Positions 15,577 to 23,093 of a DNA stretch of 64,000 nucleotides are shown here, in pieces; positions within the stretch are counted from its first letter, which is position 1; every line of letters starts with the position of its first letter. The stretch is from assembly GCA_035999765.1 (NCBI GenBank), contig CP108521.1, positions 5,766,001 through 5,830,000 on the forward strand, read 5' to 3'. The notes under the pieces were generated by a model. The model was not told where the DNA came from. It did no database searches and saw only the letters and a program-made list of their open reading frames with translations. The translations under genes were made by a program, and so were the position numbers. Origin of the DNA: Streptomyces sp. NBC_01231. Its GTDB lineage: Bacteria > Actinomycetota > Actinomycetes > Streptomycetales > Streptomycetaceae.

Positions 15577-15589
15577 TCAAGTTTTACTA
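15577..15589. promoter_or_regulatory. candidate PadR operator 2
   Basis: TCAAGTTTTACTA, with outer bases forming a TAGT...ACTA dyad. It lies 52 bp (about five helical turns) after operator 1, downstream of the proposed start of transcription and 30 bases before the exporter ATG. Confidence 0.6.
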
Positions 15590-15618
15590 CACCGCCCGGG
15601 TAATTCGAAGGGAGCTCC

Positions 15619-16572
15619 ATGACCGACGCGATCCTCGCCGAGGGACTACGGAAGCGGTACGGCGACAAGGCGGCCCTCGACGGCCTCGACCTGCGCGTGG
15701 CCCGCGGCACCGTGCACGGCGTGCTGGGCCCGAACGGCGCCGGCAAGACCACCGCCGTGCGCGTCCTGACCACGCTGCTGCGCCCGGACGAGGGCCGCGC
15801 CGAGGTGGCCGGCCACGACGTGGTCCGCCGGGCCTACGACGTACGCCTGCGCATCGGCCTGCTCGGCCAGCACGCCGCCGTGGACGAGGAACTGTCCGGC
15901 CTCCAGAACCTGGACCTGTTCGGACGCCTCTACCACCTGGGCGCCCGACGGGCGCGGATGCGCGCCGACGAGCTCCTGGAGCGCTTCGGCCTCGCCGACA
16001 CCGGCCGCAAACCGGTCAGCGCGTACAGCGGCGGCATGCGGCGCCGCCTGGACCTGGCGGCCTCCCTGATCACCGAACCGGAGGTGCTCTTCCTGGACGA
16101 GCCGACGACCGGCCTCGACCCGCGCGGCCGCGCCGAGGTGTGGGCCGCGGTCCGCTCCCTCGTCGGCGGCGGTACGACCGTTCTGCTGACCACCCAGTAT
16201 CTGGAGGAGGCCGACCAGCTCGCCGACCGCATCTCGGTCGTCGACCGGGGCCGGGTCGTCGCCGACGGCACGGCGGACGAGCTGAAGGCGCTGACCGGGG
16301 GCGACCGCATCGACGTGGTCCTGCGGGACGCCGGTCAACTGGGCGCGGCGGTGGCCCTGTTGCCGATCGGCGCCGCCGAGGTGTCCGTCGACACCGACCG
16401 CCGGCTGCTCAGCGCCCCGGTCACCGACCGCATGGCGGCCCTCTCCGGTGTCGTACGGGCCCTGGAGGAGGCCGGCATCGAGGCGGAGGACGTGTCCCTG
16501 CGCCGCCCGACGCTCGACGAGGTGTTCCTGCACCTGACCGGCGACGACCACCGAGTGAAGGAGGCCGTGTGA
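15619..16572 (+). CDS. ABC exporter ATP-binding protein (DrrA type)
   Basis: The 317-residue protein is a complete ABC ATPase of the drug-resistance DrrA group. Walker A is 'GPNGAGKTT' at residues 38–46, the signature '[12 protein letters not shown]' near 135, Walker B '[12 protein letters not shown]' near 157, and the H-loop position reads 'TTQYLEEAD' with Gln as in DrrA. A C-terminal domain of about 90 residues follows, as in DrrA. GGAG lies five bases before the ATG. It overlaps the permease gene by four bases. Daunorubicin-type efflux is the family label only; no biosynthetic cluster is present here. Confidence 0.95.
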   Translation: MTDAILAEGLRKRYGDKAALDGLDLRVARGTVHGVLGPNGAGKTTAVRVLTTLLRPDEGRAEVAGHDVVRRAYDVRLRIGLLGQHAAVDEELSGLQNLDLFGRLYHLGARRARMRADELLERFGLADTGRKPVSAYSGGMRRRLDLAASLITEPEVLFLDEPTTGLDPRGRAEVWAAVRSLVGGGTTVLLTTQYLEEADQLADRISVVDRGRVVADGTADELKALTGGDRIDVVLRDAGQLGAAVALLPIGAAEVSVDTDRRLLSAPVTDRMAALSGVVRALEEAGIEAEDVSLRRPTLDEVFLHLTGDDHRVKEAV

Positions 16573-17330
16573 GTACCTACGCGCTGACCGATTCCTGGAC
16601 CATGACCCGGCGCGAACTCGCCCACTGGGCGCGGCAGCCGGTGCGGGTCCTGGTGGGCCTGGTCTTTCCCGTGATGCTGCTGCTGATGTTCGGCTACCTC
16701 GTCGGCGGCGGCCGGGGTGTCGAGGGCGAGTACGTCGACTACCTGGTCCCCGGCATGCTCGCGCTCACCATGGCGTTCGGGCTGGAGAGCACGATGCTCG
16801 CCGTCACCCAGGACCTCAACAAGGGCGTCATCGACCGCTTCCGGTCCATGCCGATGGCCAACGGTGCGGTGCTGGTGGGCCGTTCGGTCGCCGACATGAT
16901 CCAGTCGGCGCTGAGCCTGACGATGATGACCGGCGTCGCCCTCGCCCTCGGCTGGCGGGCGCACGGCGGCGTGGCCGGCTTCCTCGGCGCCATCGGTCTG
17001 CTGCTGCTGTTCCGGTTCGCCATGCTGTGGATCGGCATCCACCTCGCGATGGTGGCCGGCAAGCCGGAGCTGGTCCAGGCCGTGCAGATCCTGGTCTGGC
17101 CGGTCGGCTTCCTCTCCAACGCCTTCGCGGCCCCCGGATCCATGCCCGACTGGCTGGGCACGGTGGTCGAGTGGAACCCGCTGTCCCAGACGGCGACGGC
17201 GGTACGGGACCTGTTCGGCGCGCAGGGCGCGGAGCCGGGGCATGTGGGGGCGGCGGTGCTCTGGCCGGTGGCGCTGCTGGTGGTGTTCTTCCCGTTGGCG
17301 GTACGGCGGTTCGGGGCGTTGAGCAAGTAG
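16569..17330 (+). CDS. ABC exporter permease (DrrB type)
   Basis: The 253-residue integral membrane protein starts at a GTG overlapping the DrrA-like stop (GTGA). It has six hydrophobic segments in the ABC-2 order: one near residue 25–45 ('[20 protein letters not shown]'), one near 65–85, a pair near 110–150, one near 170–190 and one at the end. The ABC-2 hallmark '[14 protein letters not shown]' is present near residue 210. With the preceding ATPase it should form a dimeric exporter for a hydrophobic compound, regulated by the adjacent PadR. Confidence 0.94.
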   Translation: MSTYALTDSWTMTRRELAHWARQPVRVLVGLVFPVMLLLMFGYLVGGGRGVEGEYVDYLVPGMLALTMAFGLESTMLAVTQDLNKGVIDRFRSMPMANGAVLVGRSVADMIQSALSLTMMTGVALALGWRAHGGVAGFLGAIGLLLLFRFAMLWIGIHLAMVAGKPELVQAVQILVWPVGFLSNAFAAPGSMPDWLGTVVEWNPLSQTATAVRDLFGAQGAEPGHVGAAVLWPVALLVVFFPLAVRRFGALSK

Positions 17331-17441
17331 GTCGGTCGGGGGGGGGGTGCCCGGCGGGGCAGGCCCAGGTGACGGAGTCCGTCAGCGATGGAGTCCGGTC
17401 AGTGGTGGAGTCTGGTGGAGTCCGTCGGCAATGAGGTCCTG
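17331..17441. repeat. short degenerate repeats between convergent genes
   Basis: GGAGTCCG/GGAGTCTGG and GTCAGTG(A/G)TGG recur at intervals of about 15–20 bases between the permease and the glutamate decarboxylase gene. There is a run of nine G at 17338–17346. No gene is seen. Confidence 0.5.
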
Positions 17442-18854
17442 TCAGTGATGGAACCCCGTAGCCGCCCCCTTGTCCCGGATCAGCGGATGCGACTGCGCGC
17501 GCAGCTCCGGCAGCAGCCGGTTCAGGTCCTCGATGAACAGTTCGGCGAGGTCGGCCGAGAAGCCGTTGCGGCACACCACGCGCAGGACGGACAGGTCCTC
17601 GCGGTTCGGCGGGAAGGTGTACGCGGGCACCAGCCAGCCCTGCTCCCGCAGCCGCCGGGATACGTCGAAGACGTCGTACGCCTGCACGCCGGGCGCGGTC
17701 GTGAAGGCGAACACCGGAAGCTCCTCGCCCCGGGTCAGCAACCGGAAGTCACCGAGCGCCTCCACGCGCTCCGCGAGGCTCCGGGCCACGTCCCGCGTGG
17801 ACTGCTGCACGGCCCGGAAGCCCTCGCGGCCCAGCCGGAGGAACGTGTAGTACTGGGCGACCACCTGGGCGCCGGGCCGGGAGAAGTTGAGGGCGAAGGT
17901 CGGCATGTCACCGCCCAGGTAGTTGACGTGGAAGACGAGTTCCTCCGGCAGTGCCTCCTTGTCGCGCCACAGCGCCCAGCCGACGCCCGGGTACACCAGC
18001 CCGTACTTGTGTCCGGAGGTGTTGATGGATGCGACCCTCGGCAGCCGGAAGTCCCACACCAGGTCCTCGTCGAGGAAGGGGGCGACCATCGCGCCGGACG
18101 CCCCGTCGACATGCACGGGGACATCCAGGCCGGTCCGCTCCTGAAGGGCGTCGAGGGCGGCGCACAGGTCCGCGATCGGCTCGTAGGAGCCGTCGAAGGT
18201 GGAGCCGAGGATGCCGACGACCCCGATGGTGTTCTCGTCGCACAGGTCGGCGGCGGCCTGCGCGCCGAGGTGGAAGCGGTCGCCCTCCATCGGGACCAGC
18301 CGGGCCTCCACCTCCCAGAAGTTGCAGAACTTCTCCCAGCAGACCTGGACGTTGACGCCCATCACGAGGTTCGGGCGGACGTCGCGCGAGGGGTAGCGGT
18401 CGGCGTTGCGCCGCGCCCACCGCCGCTTGAGCGCCATGCCCGCGAGCATGCACGCCTCGCTCGACCCGGTCGTGGAACAGCCCACGGCGACCGACGGGTC
18501 GGGCGCGTTCCACAGGTCGGCGAGCATGGCCACACAGCGCCGCTCCAGCTCGGCGGTGCGCGGGTACTCGTCCTTGTCGATCATGTTCTTGTCCCGGCAC
18601 TCGCCCATCAGGACGCCGGCCTGCGGCTCCATCCAGGTGGTGACGAAGGTGGCGAGGTTCAGCCGCGCGTTGCCGTCCAGCATCAGCTCGTCGTGCACGA
18701 GCTGGTAGGCGGTCGTCGGCGGCAGCGGAGCGTCCGGGAGCCGGTGGGTGGGCGGGGCCTCGGTCATGCCGCTGACCGGGTTCGCCTCCCCGAAGAACGG
18801 GTTGACGGGCCTGGGGCGCTCGTCGTGCTTCTGGGGACCTTCGTGCAACGGCAT
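17442..18854 (-). CDS. gadB: glutamate decarboxylase
   Basis: The 470-residue protein is a group II PLP decarboxylase of the glutamate type, the same length as E. coli GadB. The PLP lysine is Lys283 in 'ASINTSGHKYGLVYPGVGW'; other hallmarks are 'VGCSTTGSSEACMLAGMALK', 'VPVHVDGASGAMVAPF' (PLP aspartate) and 'NFSRPGAQVVAQYY'. It turns glutamate into GABA and consumes a cytoplasmic proton. It lies 29 bases after the ion-channel gene on the same strand, so they are probably one transcript. No glutamate/GABA antiporter is nearby. Confidence 0.95.
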   Translation of the reverse strand: MPLHEGPQKHDERPRPVNPFFGEANPVSGMTEAPPTHRLPDAPLPPTTAYQLVHDELMLDGNARLNLATFVTTWMEPQAGVLMGECRDKNMIDKDEYPRTAELERRCVAMLADLWNAPDPSVAVGCSTTGSSEACMLAGMALKRRWARRNADRYPSRDVRPNLVMGVNVQVCWEKFCNFWEVEARLVPMEGDRFHLGAQAAADLCDENTIGVVGILGSTFDGSYEPIADLCAALDALQERTGLDVPVHVDGASGAMVAPFLDEDLVWDFRLPRVASINTSGHKYGLVYPGVGWALWRDKEALPEELVFHVNYLGGDMPTFALNFSRPGAQVVAQYYTFLRLGREGFRAVQQSTRDVARSLAERVEALGDFRLLTRGEELPVFAFTTAPGVQAYDVFDVSRRLREQGWLVPAYTFPPNREDLSVLRVVCRNGFSADLAELFIEDLNRLLPELRAQSHPLIRDKGAATGFHH

Positions 18855-18883
18855 GGGGTGCCTCCTGTGAGGGTCAACGGGGG

Positions 18884-20164
18884 TCAGCGGACGGGAGTTC
18901 CGTCCTCGCGCAGCTGCATCTGCGGCCGTCCCGTCACCAGCAGCCAGGCCGGCAGCGAGGCGATGCAGAGCAGCGCGAGGATCGTGGGGGAGACCACCAG
19001 AGCGGCGGCCGCGAACAGGCTCACCCAGCCCTGCCGGGTGATGGCGAGGAGCATGCCCAGGACGCCCGTGGCGACCCCGAGCGCCGGTTGGACGGCCGGC
19101 ACCAGGGCGTGCGCGCCGAGGCCGAAGGCGGTGCCGACGAACACGGCAGGGAAGATCCGCCCGCCCCTGAAGCCGCAGGACGCGGCGACGAGCAGCGCGG
19201 CCAGCTTCACCACCGTCATCGTCGCGAACTGCCCCGCCGACCAGCCGTCGGGATCGCGGGCCAGCTCACCGATCTCGTCCAGCCCCTTGAACAGCGTCAG
19301 ATGGCCGCCCAGGGCCGCCAGCAGCCCGAGCACGAGCCCGCCGGCCGGCAGGGCCAGCATCGGGTGGCCGAGCCGGGCGAACGCGCCGTGGACGTACGGG
19401 AAGGCGTACACGGCGCTCATGCCGAGCAGTGCCGCCAGCGACGCGACCACCAGGGCGGCCAGCAGGTCGGACCAGCCGGGCGGGCCGAGGGCGGGCAGAT
19501 GGAGGTCGAAGACGGGACGGTCCACCAGAGTGGTCGTCAGGGCCCCGGCCGCGGCGGCGACCAGCGGCGCGAAGACGTTGTCCCACAGCGCCCCCCTCAC
19601 CTGCTTCCCGGCCAGCGCCTCGGAGATGACCAGGGCCGCCGCCACGGGCGTGCCGAACAGCGCCCCGATCGTCGCCGCCTCCGCCAGCGCCGCCCACAGC
19701 GGGCCGGGCGCCCGCCGGAACAGCCGGTGCCCCAGCCAGAAGGCGAGCCCCACGTTCACGGCGATGATCGGGTTCTCGGGACCGAGGCTCGGTCCGCCCG
19801 CGAGCATCAGTCCGGTCGCCAGCACCAGCCCGGGAAGCACGGCGGGCGGCAGCACGGGTGCGGCGAGCCCGGTGGTGGCCGGGTCGGGCCCGGCGTGCCC
19901 GGGCACCTTCCACACCACCAGCCCGACCGCCACGCCCGTCGCGGTGAGCATGACGAGCATCCACAGCACGGAGTACCTGCCGACCCCCAGGGCGTCCGGC
20001 AGGGTCTGCCAGAGCACCTCCTGGAGCTCCTCGGCCGCCTCGCTCACCCCGACGAGGATCAGACTCGCGCCCACGCCCACCACGAGAGCCGGGAGGATCA
20101 ACGGCAGCAGGACCCGCGCCGGAGCCGCCGGTGCGGGGGGTGCCTGCGCGGTGTCCTGGGCCAC
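18884..20164 (-). CDS. ion channel protein of the ClC superfamily (YfeO-like)
   Basis: About 11 hydrophobic segments fill the 426 residues. The motif 'GGPSLGPENPIIAVNVGLAF' near residue 125 is the counterpart of the ClC gating-glutamate loop G-x-E-G-P, in the form seen in E. coli YfeO. I place the start at the GTG at 20164, preceded by GGTGAG; a longer frame is open but its extra 23 residues are not hydrophobic and run into the tipA promoter. In E. coli, ClC exchangers discharge the membrane potential built up by glutamate decarboxylation in acid; the decarboxylase gene follows here directly. Whether this protein is a channel or a proton exchanger is not known. Confidence 0.85.
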   Translation of the reverse strand: MAQDTAQAPPAPAAPARVLLPLILPALVVGVGASLILVGVSEAAEELQEVLWQTLPDALGVGRYSVLWMLVMLTATGVAVGLVVWKVPGHAGPDPATTGLAAPVLPPAVLPGLVLATGLMLAGGPSLGPENPIIAVNVGLAFWLGHRLFRRAPGPLWAALAEAATIGALFGTPVAAALVISEALAGKQVRGALWDNVFAPLVAAAAGALTTTLVDRPVFDLHLPALGPPGWSDLLAALVVASLAALLGMSAVYAFPYVHGAFARLGHPMLALPAGGLVLGLLAALGGHLTLFKGLDEIGELARDPDGWSAGQFATMTVVKLAALLVAASCGFRGGRIFPAVFVGTAFGLGAHALVPAVQPALGVATGVLGMLLAITRQGWVSLFAAAALVVSPTILALLCIASLPAWLLVTGRPQMQLREDGTPVR

Positions 20165-20232
20165 CGGCTCACCATAAGCGGACGAAACGGGCGCAACATC
20201 CGGAAGGATCCGCCCGCGGATTCCGGCTTGCA

Positions 20233-20249
20233 CCTCACGCCACGTGAGG
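20233..20249 (+). promoter_or_regulatory. tipA promoter operator (CCTCACG-N3-CGTGAGG)
   Basis: A perfect 7-3-7 palindrome in a MerR-type promoter: -35 TTGCAC at 20228–20233, a 19-bp spacer, and -10 CAGTGT at 20253–20258. The long spacer with a central palindrome is what MerR-type activators untwist. The layout equals that known for the thiostrepton-inducible tipA promoter. Confidence 0.88.
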
Positions 20250-20288
20250 CCTCAGTGTGGAGTGCGTACCGAGAAGGGGGCGGACGAA

Positions 20289-21065
20289 GTGAGCTACTCC
20301 GTGGGACGGGTCGCCGGCTTCGCCGGAGTCACGGTGCGCACGCTGCACCACTACGACGACATCGCCCTGCTCGTCCCGAGCGGGCGCAGCCACGCGGGTC
20401 ACCGCCGCTACAGCGACGACGACCTCGACCGGCTCCAGCGGATCCTGTTCTACCGGGAGCTCGGCTTCCCGCTCGACGAGGTCACCGCCCTGCTCGACGA
20501 CCCGGCCGCGGACCCGCGCGCGCACCTGCGCCGCCAGCACGAACTGCTGACCGCCCGGATCGAGAAGCTGCGGAAGATGGCGGCGGCCGTGGAGCACGCC
20601 ATGGAGGCACGCACGATGGGCATCAACCTGACACCCGAGGAGCGGTTCGAGGTCTTCGGCGACAAGGATCCCGAGCAGTACGCCGAGGAGGCGGAACAGC
20701 GCTGGGGCGGCACGGACACGTACGCCGAGTCGCAGCGCCGCGCCGCCCGCTACACCAAGGACGACTGGAAGCGCATGCAGGCCGAGGTCAACGCCTGGAG
20801 CGAGCGCTATGGCGCCCTGATGGCCGCCGGTGAACCACCGACCGGGGAAGCGGCCATGGCCATGGCCGAGGAACACCGGCAGCACATCGGCACGTGGTTC
20901 TACGACTGCTCGTACGAACTCCACCAGGGCCTCGCCGACATGTACGTGTCCGACGAGCGCTTCAAGGCGTTCTACGACTCCATGCGCCCGGGGTTCGCCG
21001 AGCATCTGCGCGACGCGATCCACGCGAACGCGGGAAATGCGGCAAACAAAAAGGACGGCCATTGA
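20289..21065 (+). CDS. tipA: TipAL-type MerR regulator, thiopeptide-responsive
   Basis: The 258 residues comprise a MerR helix-turn-helix ('SYSVGRVAGFAGVTVRTLHHYDDIALL'), a dimerisation helix, and from residue 110 the TipAS antibiotic-recognition domain. An internal ATG at 20616 (Met110, 'MGINLTPEERFEVFG') has GGAGG eight bases before it and should give the separate TipAS protein, exactly as in S. lividans. TipAL activates its own promoter after covalent capture of thiostrepton-like drugs. Of the two cysteines known in that region, only the first is here ('FYDCSYELHQGL'); the second is Gly. GTG 20289 follows AAGGGGG. Confidence 0.95.
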   Translation: MSYSVGRVAGFAGVTVRTLHHYDDIALLVPSGRSHAGHRRYSDDDLDRLQRILFYRELGFPLDEVTALLDDPAADPRAHLRRQHELLTARIEKLRKMAAAVEHAMEARTMGINLTPEERFEVFGDKDPEQYAEEAEQRWGGTDTYAESQRRAARYTKDDWKRMQAEVNAWSERYGALMAAGEPPTGEAAMAMAEEHRQHIGTWFYDCSYELHQGLADMYVSDERFKAFYDSMRPGFAEHLRDAIHANAGNAANKKDGH

Positions 21066-21141
21066 TGTGCGCCGGTCCGCTTGAAGCTTCCCGTAATGCG
21101 AAGGACGCCCGCCCGCCGGTCAATTACCTCATAACAGTGTC

Positions 21142-21441
21142 GCCAAACAGCACGCCGGGCTGCTGCTCACGGGCGTGATGCTCGGCCTGCTGGGGGTGGC
21201 CGCCTCGCTCGCCCAGCCCTGGGCCATCGGCAAGGTGATCGAGGCGGCGGGCGGGGCAGAACCCCTGACCGGCCCCATCGCGCGACTCGTCGGCCTCTTC
21301 TGCGCGGGGGCCCTCTTCTCCGCGCTCCAGGCCTACGTCATCGGGCGGGCCGGGGAGAATGTCGTCTTCGACGTCCGTCAGATCCTGGTCGGACGGCTTC
21401 TGCGCGCCGATCTCACCGCCTTCGGAAAAGAGTCACAGGGT
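21142..21441 (+). pseudogene. remnant of an ABC transporter membrane domain
   Basis: The frame reads 'AKQHAGLLLTGVMLGLLGVAASLAQPWAIGKVIEAA' and goes on through 'ALFSALQAYVIGRAGENVVFDVRQILVGRLLRADLTAFGKESQGD'. This is the first third of the transmembrane domain of an MsbA-type ABC exporter. Upstream there are stops at 21082 and 21094 and no good start. After 'SQGD' the similarity ends although the frame stays open to 21990; the rest of the membrane domain and the whole ATPase are missing. The fragment ends close to the YbjQ gene on the other strand. It looks like an internal part left by a deletion, next to tipA. Confidence 0.75.
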
Positions 21442-21519
21442 GATACTTCACCCGCACGGCACAGGATGTGGCGTCGAGGGCGTACGAGCGGGCGAGGCGA
21501 ACCGGACTCTCACCGGAAC

Positions 21520-21888
21520 TCACCCCGTGCGCTCGAGCACCACCGCCGTCCCGTAGGCGCACACCTCGGTGCCCACGTCCGCCGCCTCCGTCACGTCGAA
21601 GCGGAACGCCAGGACGCCGTTGGCTCCCCGCGCGCGTGCCTGCTCCACCAGCCGCTCCATGGCCTGGTTACGGGTCTGCACGAGCGTCTTGGTGAGCCCT
21701 TTCAGCTCACCTCCGACCATCGACTTCAGACCCGCGCCGATCTGGCTTCCGAGGTGCCGGGACCGCACGGTCAACCCGAAGACCTCGCCCAGTACCTCCT
21801 GGACCCGATGGCCGGGTACGTCGTTCGTCGTCACGACCAGGACGTCCGGTTGGGGACCCTGGCCGCCGCCGTATTCTTCGATGCCCAT
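21520..21888 (-). CDS. YbjQ/UPF0145-family protein
   Basis: The 122-residue protein matches the YbjQ heavy-metal-binding-domain family: 'VLVVTTNDVPGHRVQEVLGEVFGLTVRSRHLGSQIGAGLKSMVGGELKGLTKTLVQTRNQAMERLVEQARARGANGVLAFRFD' pattern shortened here to its order of blocks, with the typical pentameric-ring core and the late 'GTEVCAYGTAVVL'. The molecular role is unknown. The ATG at 21888 begins the family similarity; no clear ribosome binding site is seen. It is convergent with the ABC remnant. Confidence 0.88.
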   Translation of the reverse strand: MGIEEYGGGQGPQPDVLVVTTNDVPGHRVQEVLGEVFGLTVRSRHLGSQIGAGLKSMVGGELKGLTKTLVQTRNQAMERLVEQARARGANGVLAFRFDVTEAADVGTEVCAYGTAVVLERTG

Positions 21889-22030
21889 GACGCACAGCTT
21901 TGTCGCAGTCGGCGCACAGTGCATCCCGGATGCGCCGGTGGAACCTGGGGCGGGCACATTGCGTTGATAGCTTTGTGCGTCCGTACGTAGGACGCCGTAC
22001 CTTCCTCCACCCCTCAGGAGCCCCGGAACC

Positions 22031-22993
22031 GTGACGACGACGATTGCTCTCGGACCGAGCTGGCTGGACCCCAACTATCTGCTGGACACATACAGCATCT
22101 GGGGTCTCCTGCTCATCGTCTTCGCGGAGTCGGGCCTGCTGATCGGTTTCTTCCTGCCGGGGGACTCGCTGCTGTTCACCGCCGGCCTGCTGATCACCTC
22201 GGGCAAGCTGAACTTCCCGCTGTGGGGGGCGATCGCCCTCATCTGCGTCGCCGCGGTCCTGGGCGACCAGGCGGGTTACATGTTCGGCAAGAAGGTCGGC
22301 CCGTCGCTCTTCAACCGTCCGGACTCCCGCCTCTTCAAGCAGGAGAACGTCACCAAGGCGCACGAGTTCTTCGAGAAGTACGGCCCGAAGTCCCTGGTCC
22401 TGGCCCGCTTCGTGCCCATCGTGCGCACGTTCACGCCGATCATCGCCGGCGTCAGCGGAATGCGGTACCGCTCGTTCCTGACCTTCAACGTCATCGGCGG
22501 CGTCCTGTGGGGCGCCGGTGTCACCCTGCTGGGCTCCTGGCTGGGCAACGTCGACTTCGTCAACAAGCACATCGAAGTGATCCTCATCCTGATCGTCTTC
22601 GTCTCGGTGATCCCGATCCTGATCGAGTTCCTCCGGGCCCGCTCCAAGTCGAAGAAGACCCCGCCCCAGGCCCCCGCCCACCAGCACCCCCCGGTCATGG
22701 ACGACGCGACGACCCAACTCCGCCGCATCCCCCCGACCGACCAGCCCCAGCAGCACTACGGCAGCGGCAACGGCGACCAAGGCGGGCAGCAGTACGGCAA
22801 CGGCGACCAGGGCGGACAGCAGTACGGCTACGACCAGCAGTACGGCCAGGCCCCGCAGCAGCAGCCGTACGCCCAGCAGTACCCCCAGCAGCCCCAGCAG
22901 CCCCAGCACCCCCAGAACTACGGCCAGCAGCAGCCGTACGGGACCCAGCAGGGCAACGACAACCAGCGGTACCCCTACAACGAGGGCTACTGA
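22031..22993 (+). CDS. DedA-family membrane protein with a Gln/Gly/Tyr-rich tail
   Basis: Residues 1–205 are a DedA protein with the hallmarks 'FAESGLLIGFFLPGDSLLF', 'GDQAGYMFGKKVG' and 'LARFVPIVRTFTPIIAGVSGM' (catalytic-type Arg and Pro) and a C-terminal membrane segment 'VILILIVFVSVIPILIEFL'. DedA proteins move phospholipids or undecaprenyl phosphate across the membrane. Residues 205–320 are a cytoplasmic tail, first basic and Pro-rich, then over 80 residues almost only Gln, Gly, Tyr, Pro, Asn (repeats of QQYG and GDQGGQQYG). Such a tail is unusual for the family and looks disordered. GTG start with AGGAG 11 bases upstream. Confidence 0.93.
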   Translation: MTTTIALGPSWLDPNYLLDTYSIWGLLLIVFAESGLLIGFFLPGDSLLFTAGLLITSGKLNFPLWGAIALICVAAVLGDQAGYMFGKKVGPSLFNRPDSRLFKQENVTKAHEFFEKYGPKSLVLARFVPIVRTFTPIIAGVSGMRYRSFLTFNVIGGVLWGAGVTLLGSWLGNVDFVNKHIEVILILIVFVSVIPILIEFLRARSKSKKTPPQAPAHQHPPVMDDATTQLRRIPPTDQPQQHYGSGNGDQGGQQYGNGDQGGQQYGYDQQYGQAPQQQPYAQQYPQQPQQPQHPQNYGQQQPYGTQQGNDNQRYPYNEGY

Positions 22994-22997
22994 GGCG

Positions 22998-23049
22998 CCA
23001 GAACCCCGGACCAGAACCCCGGACCAGAACCCCGGACCAGCACCCCGCG
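22998..23049. repeat. 13-bp tandem repeat, four copies
   Basis: CCAGAACCCCGGA occurs three times without change from 22998, then once as CCAGCACCCCGCG. It lies between the convergent DedA and ThrE genes. Confidence 0.85.
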
Positions 23050-23093
23050 CCAGCCCCCCCCGGACCAGACCCCGACCTCGTAGGCCCCGGCGC

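Noticed and set aside
14854..17330. PadR plus DrrAB-like exporter as part of an antibiotic gene cluster
   Set aside because: No biosynthetic enzyme lies nearby; such exporters are common stand-alone drug-resistance units.
17388..20177. A 929-codon plus-strand open frame opposite gadB and the ion-channel gene
   Set aside because: It is an antisense shadow caused by strong G/C at third positions; its translation is low-complexity and the two minus-strand genes have full family motifs.
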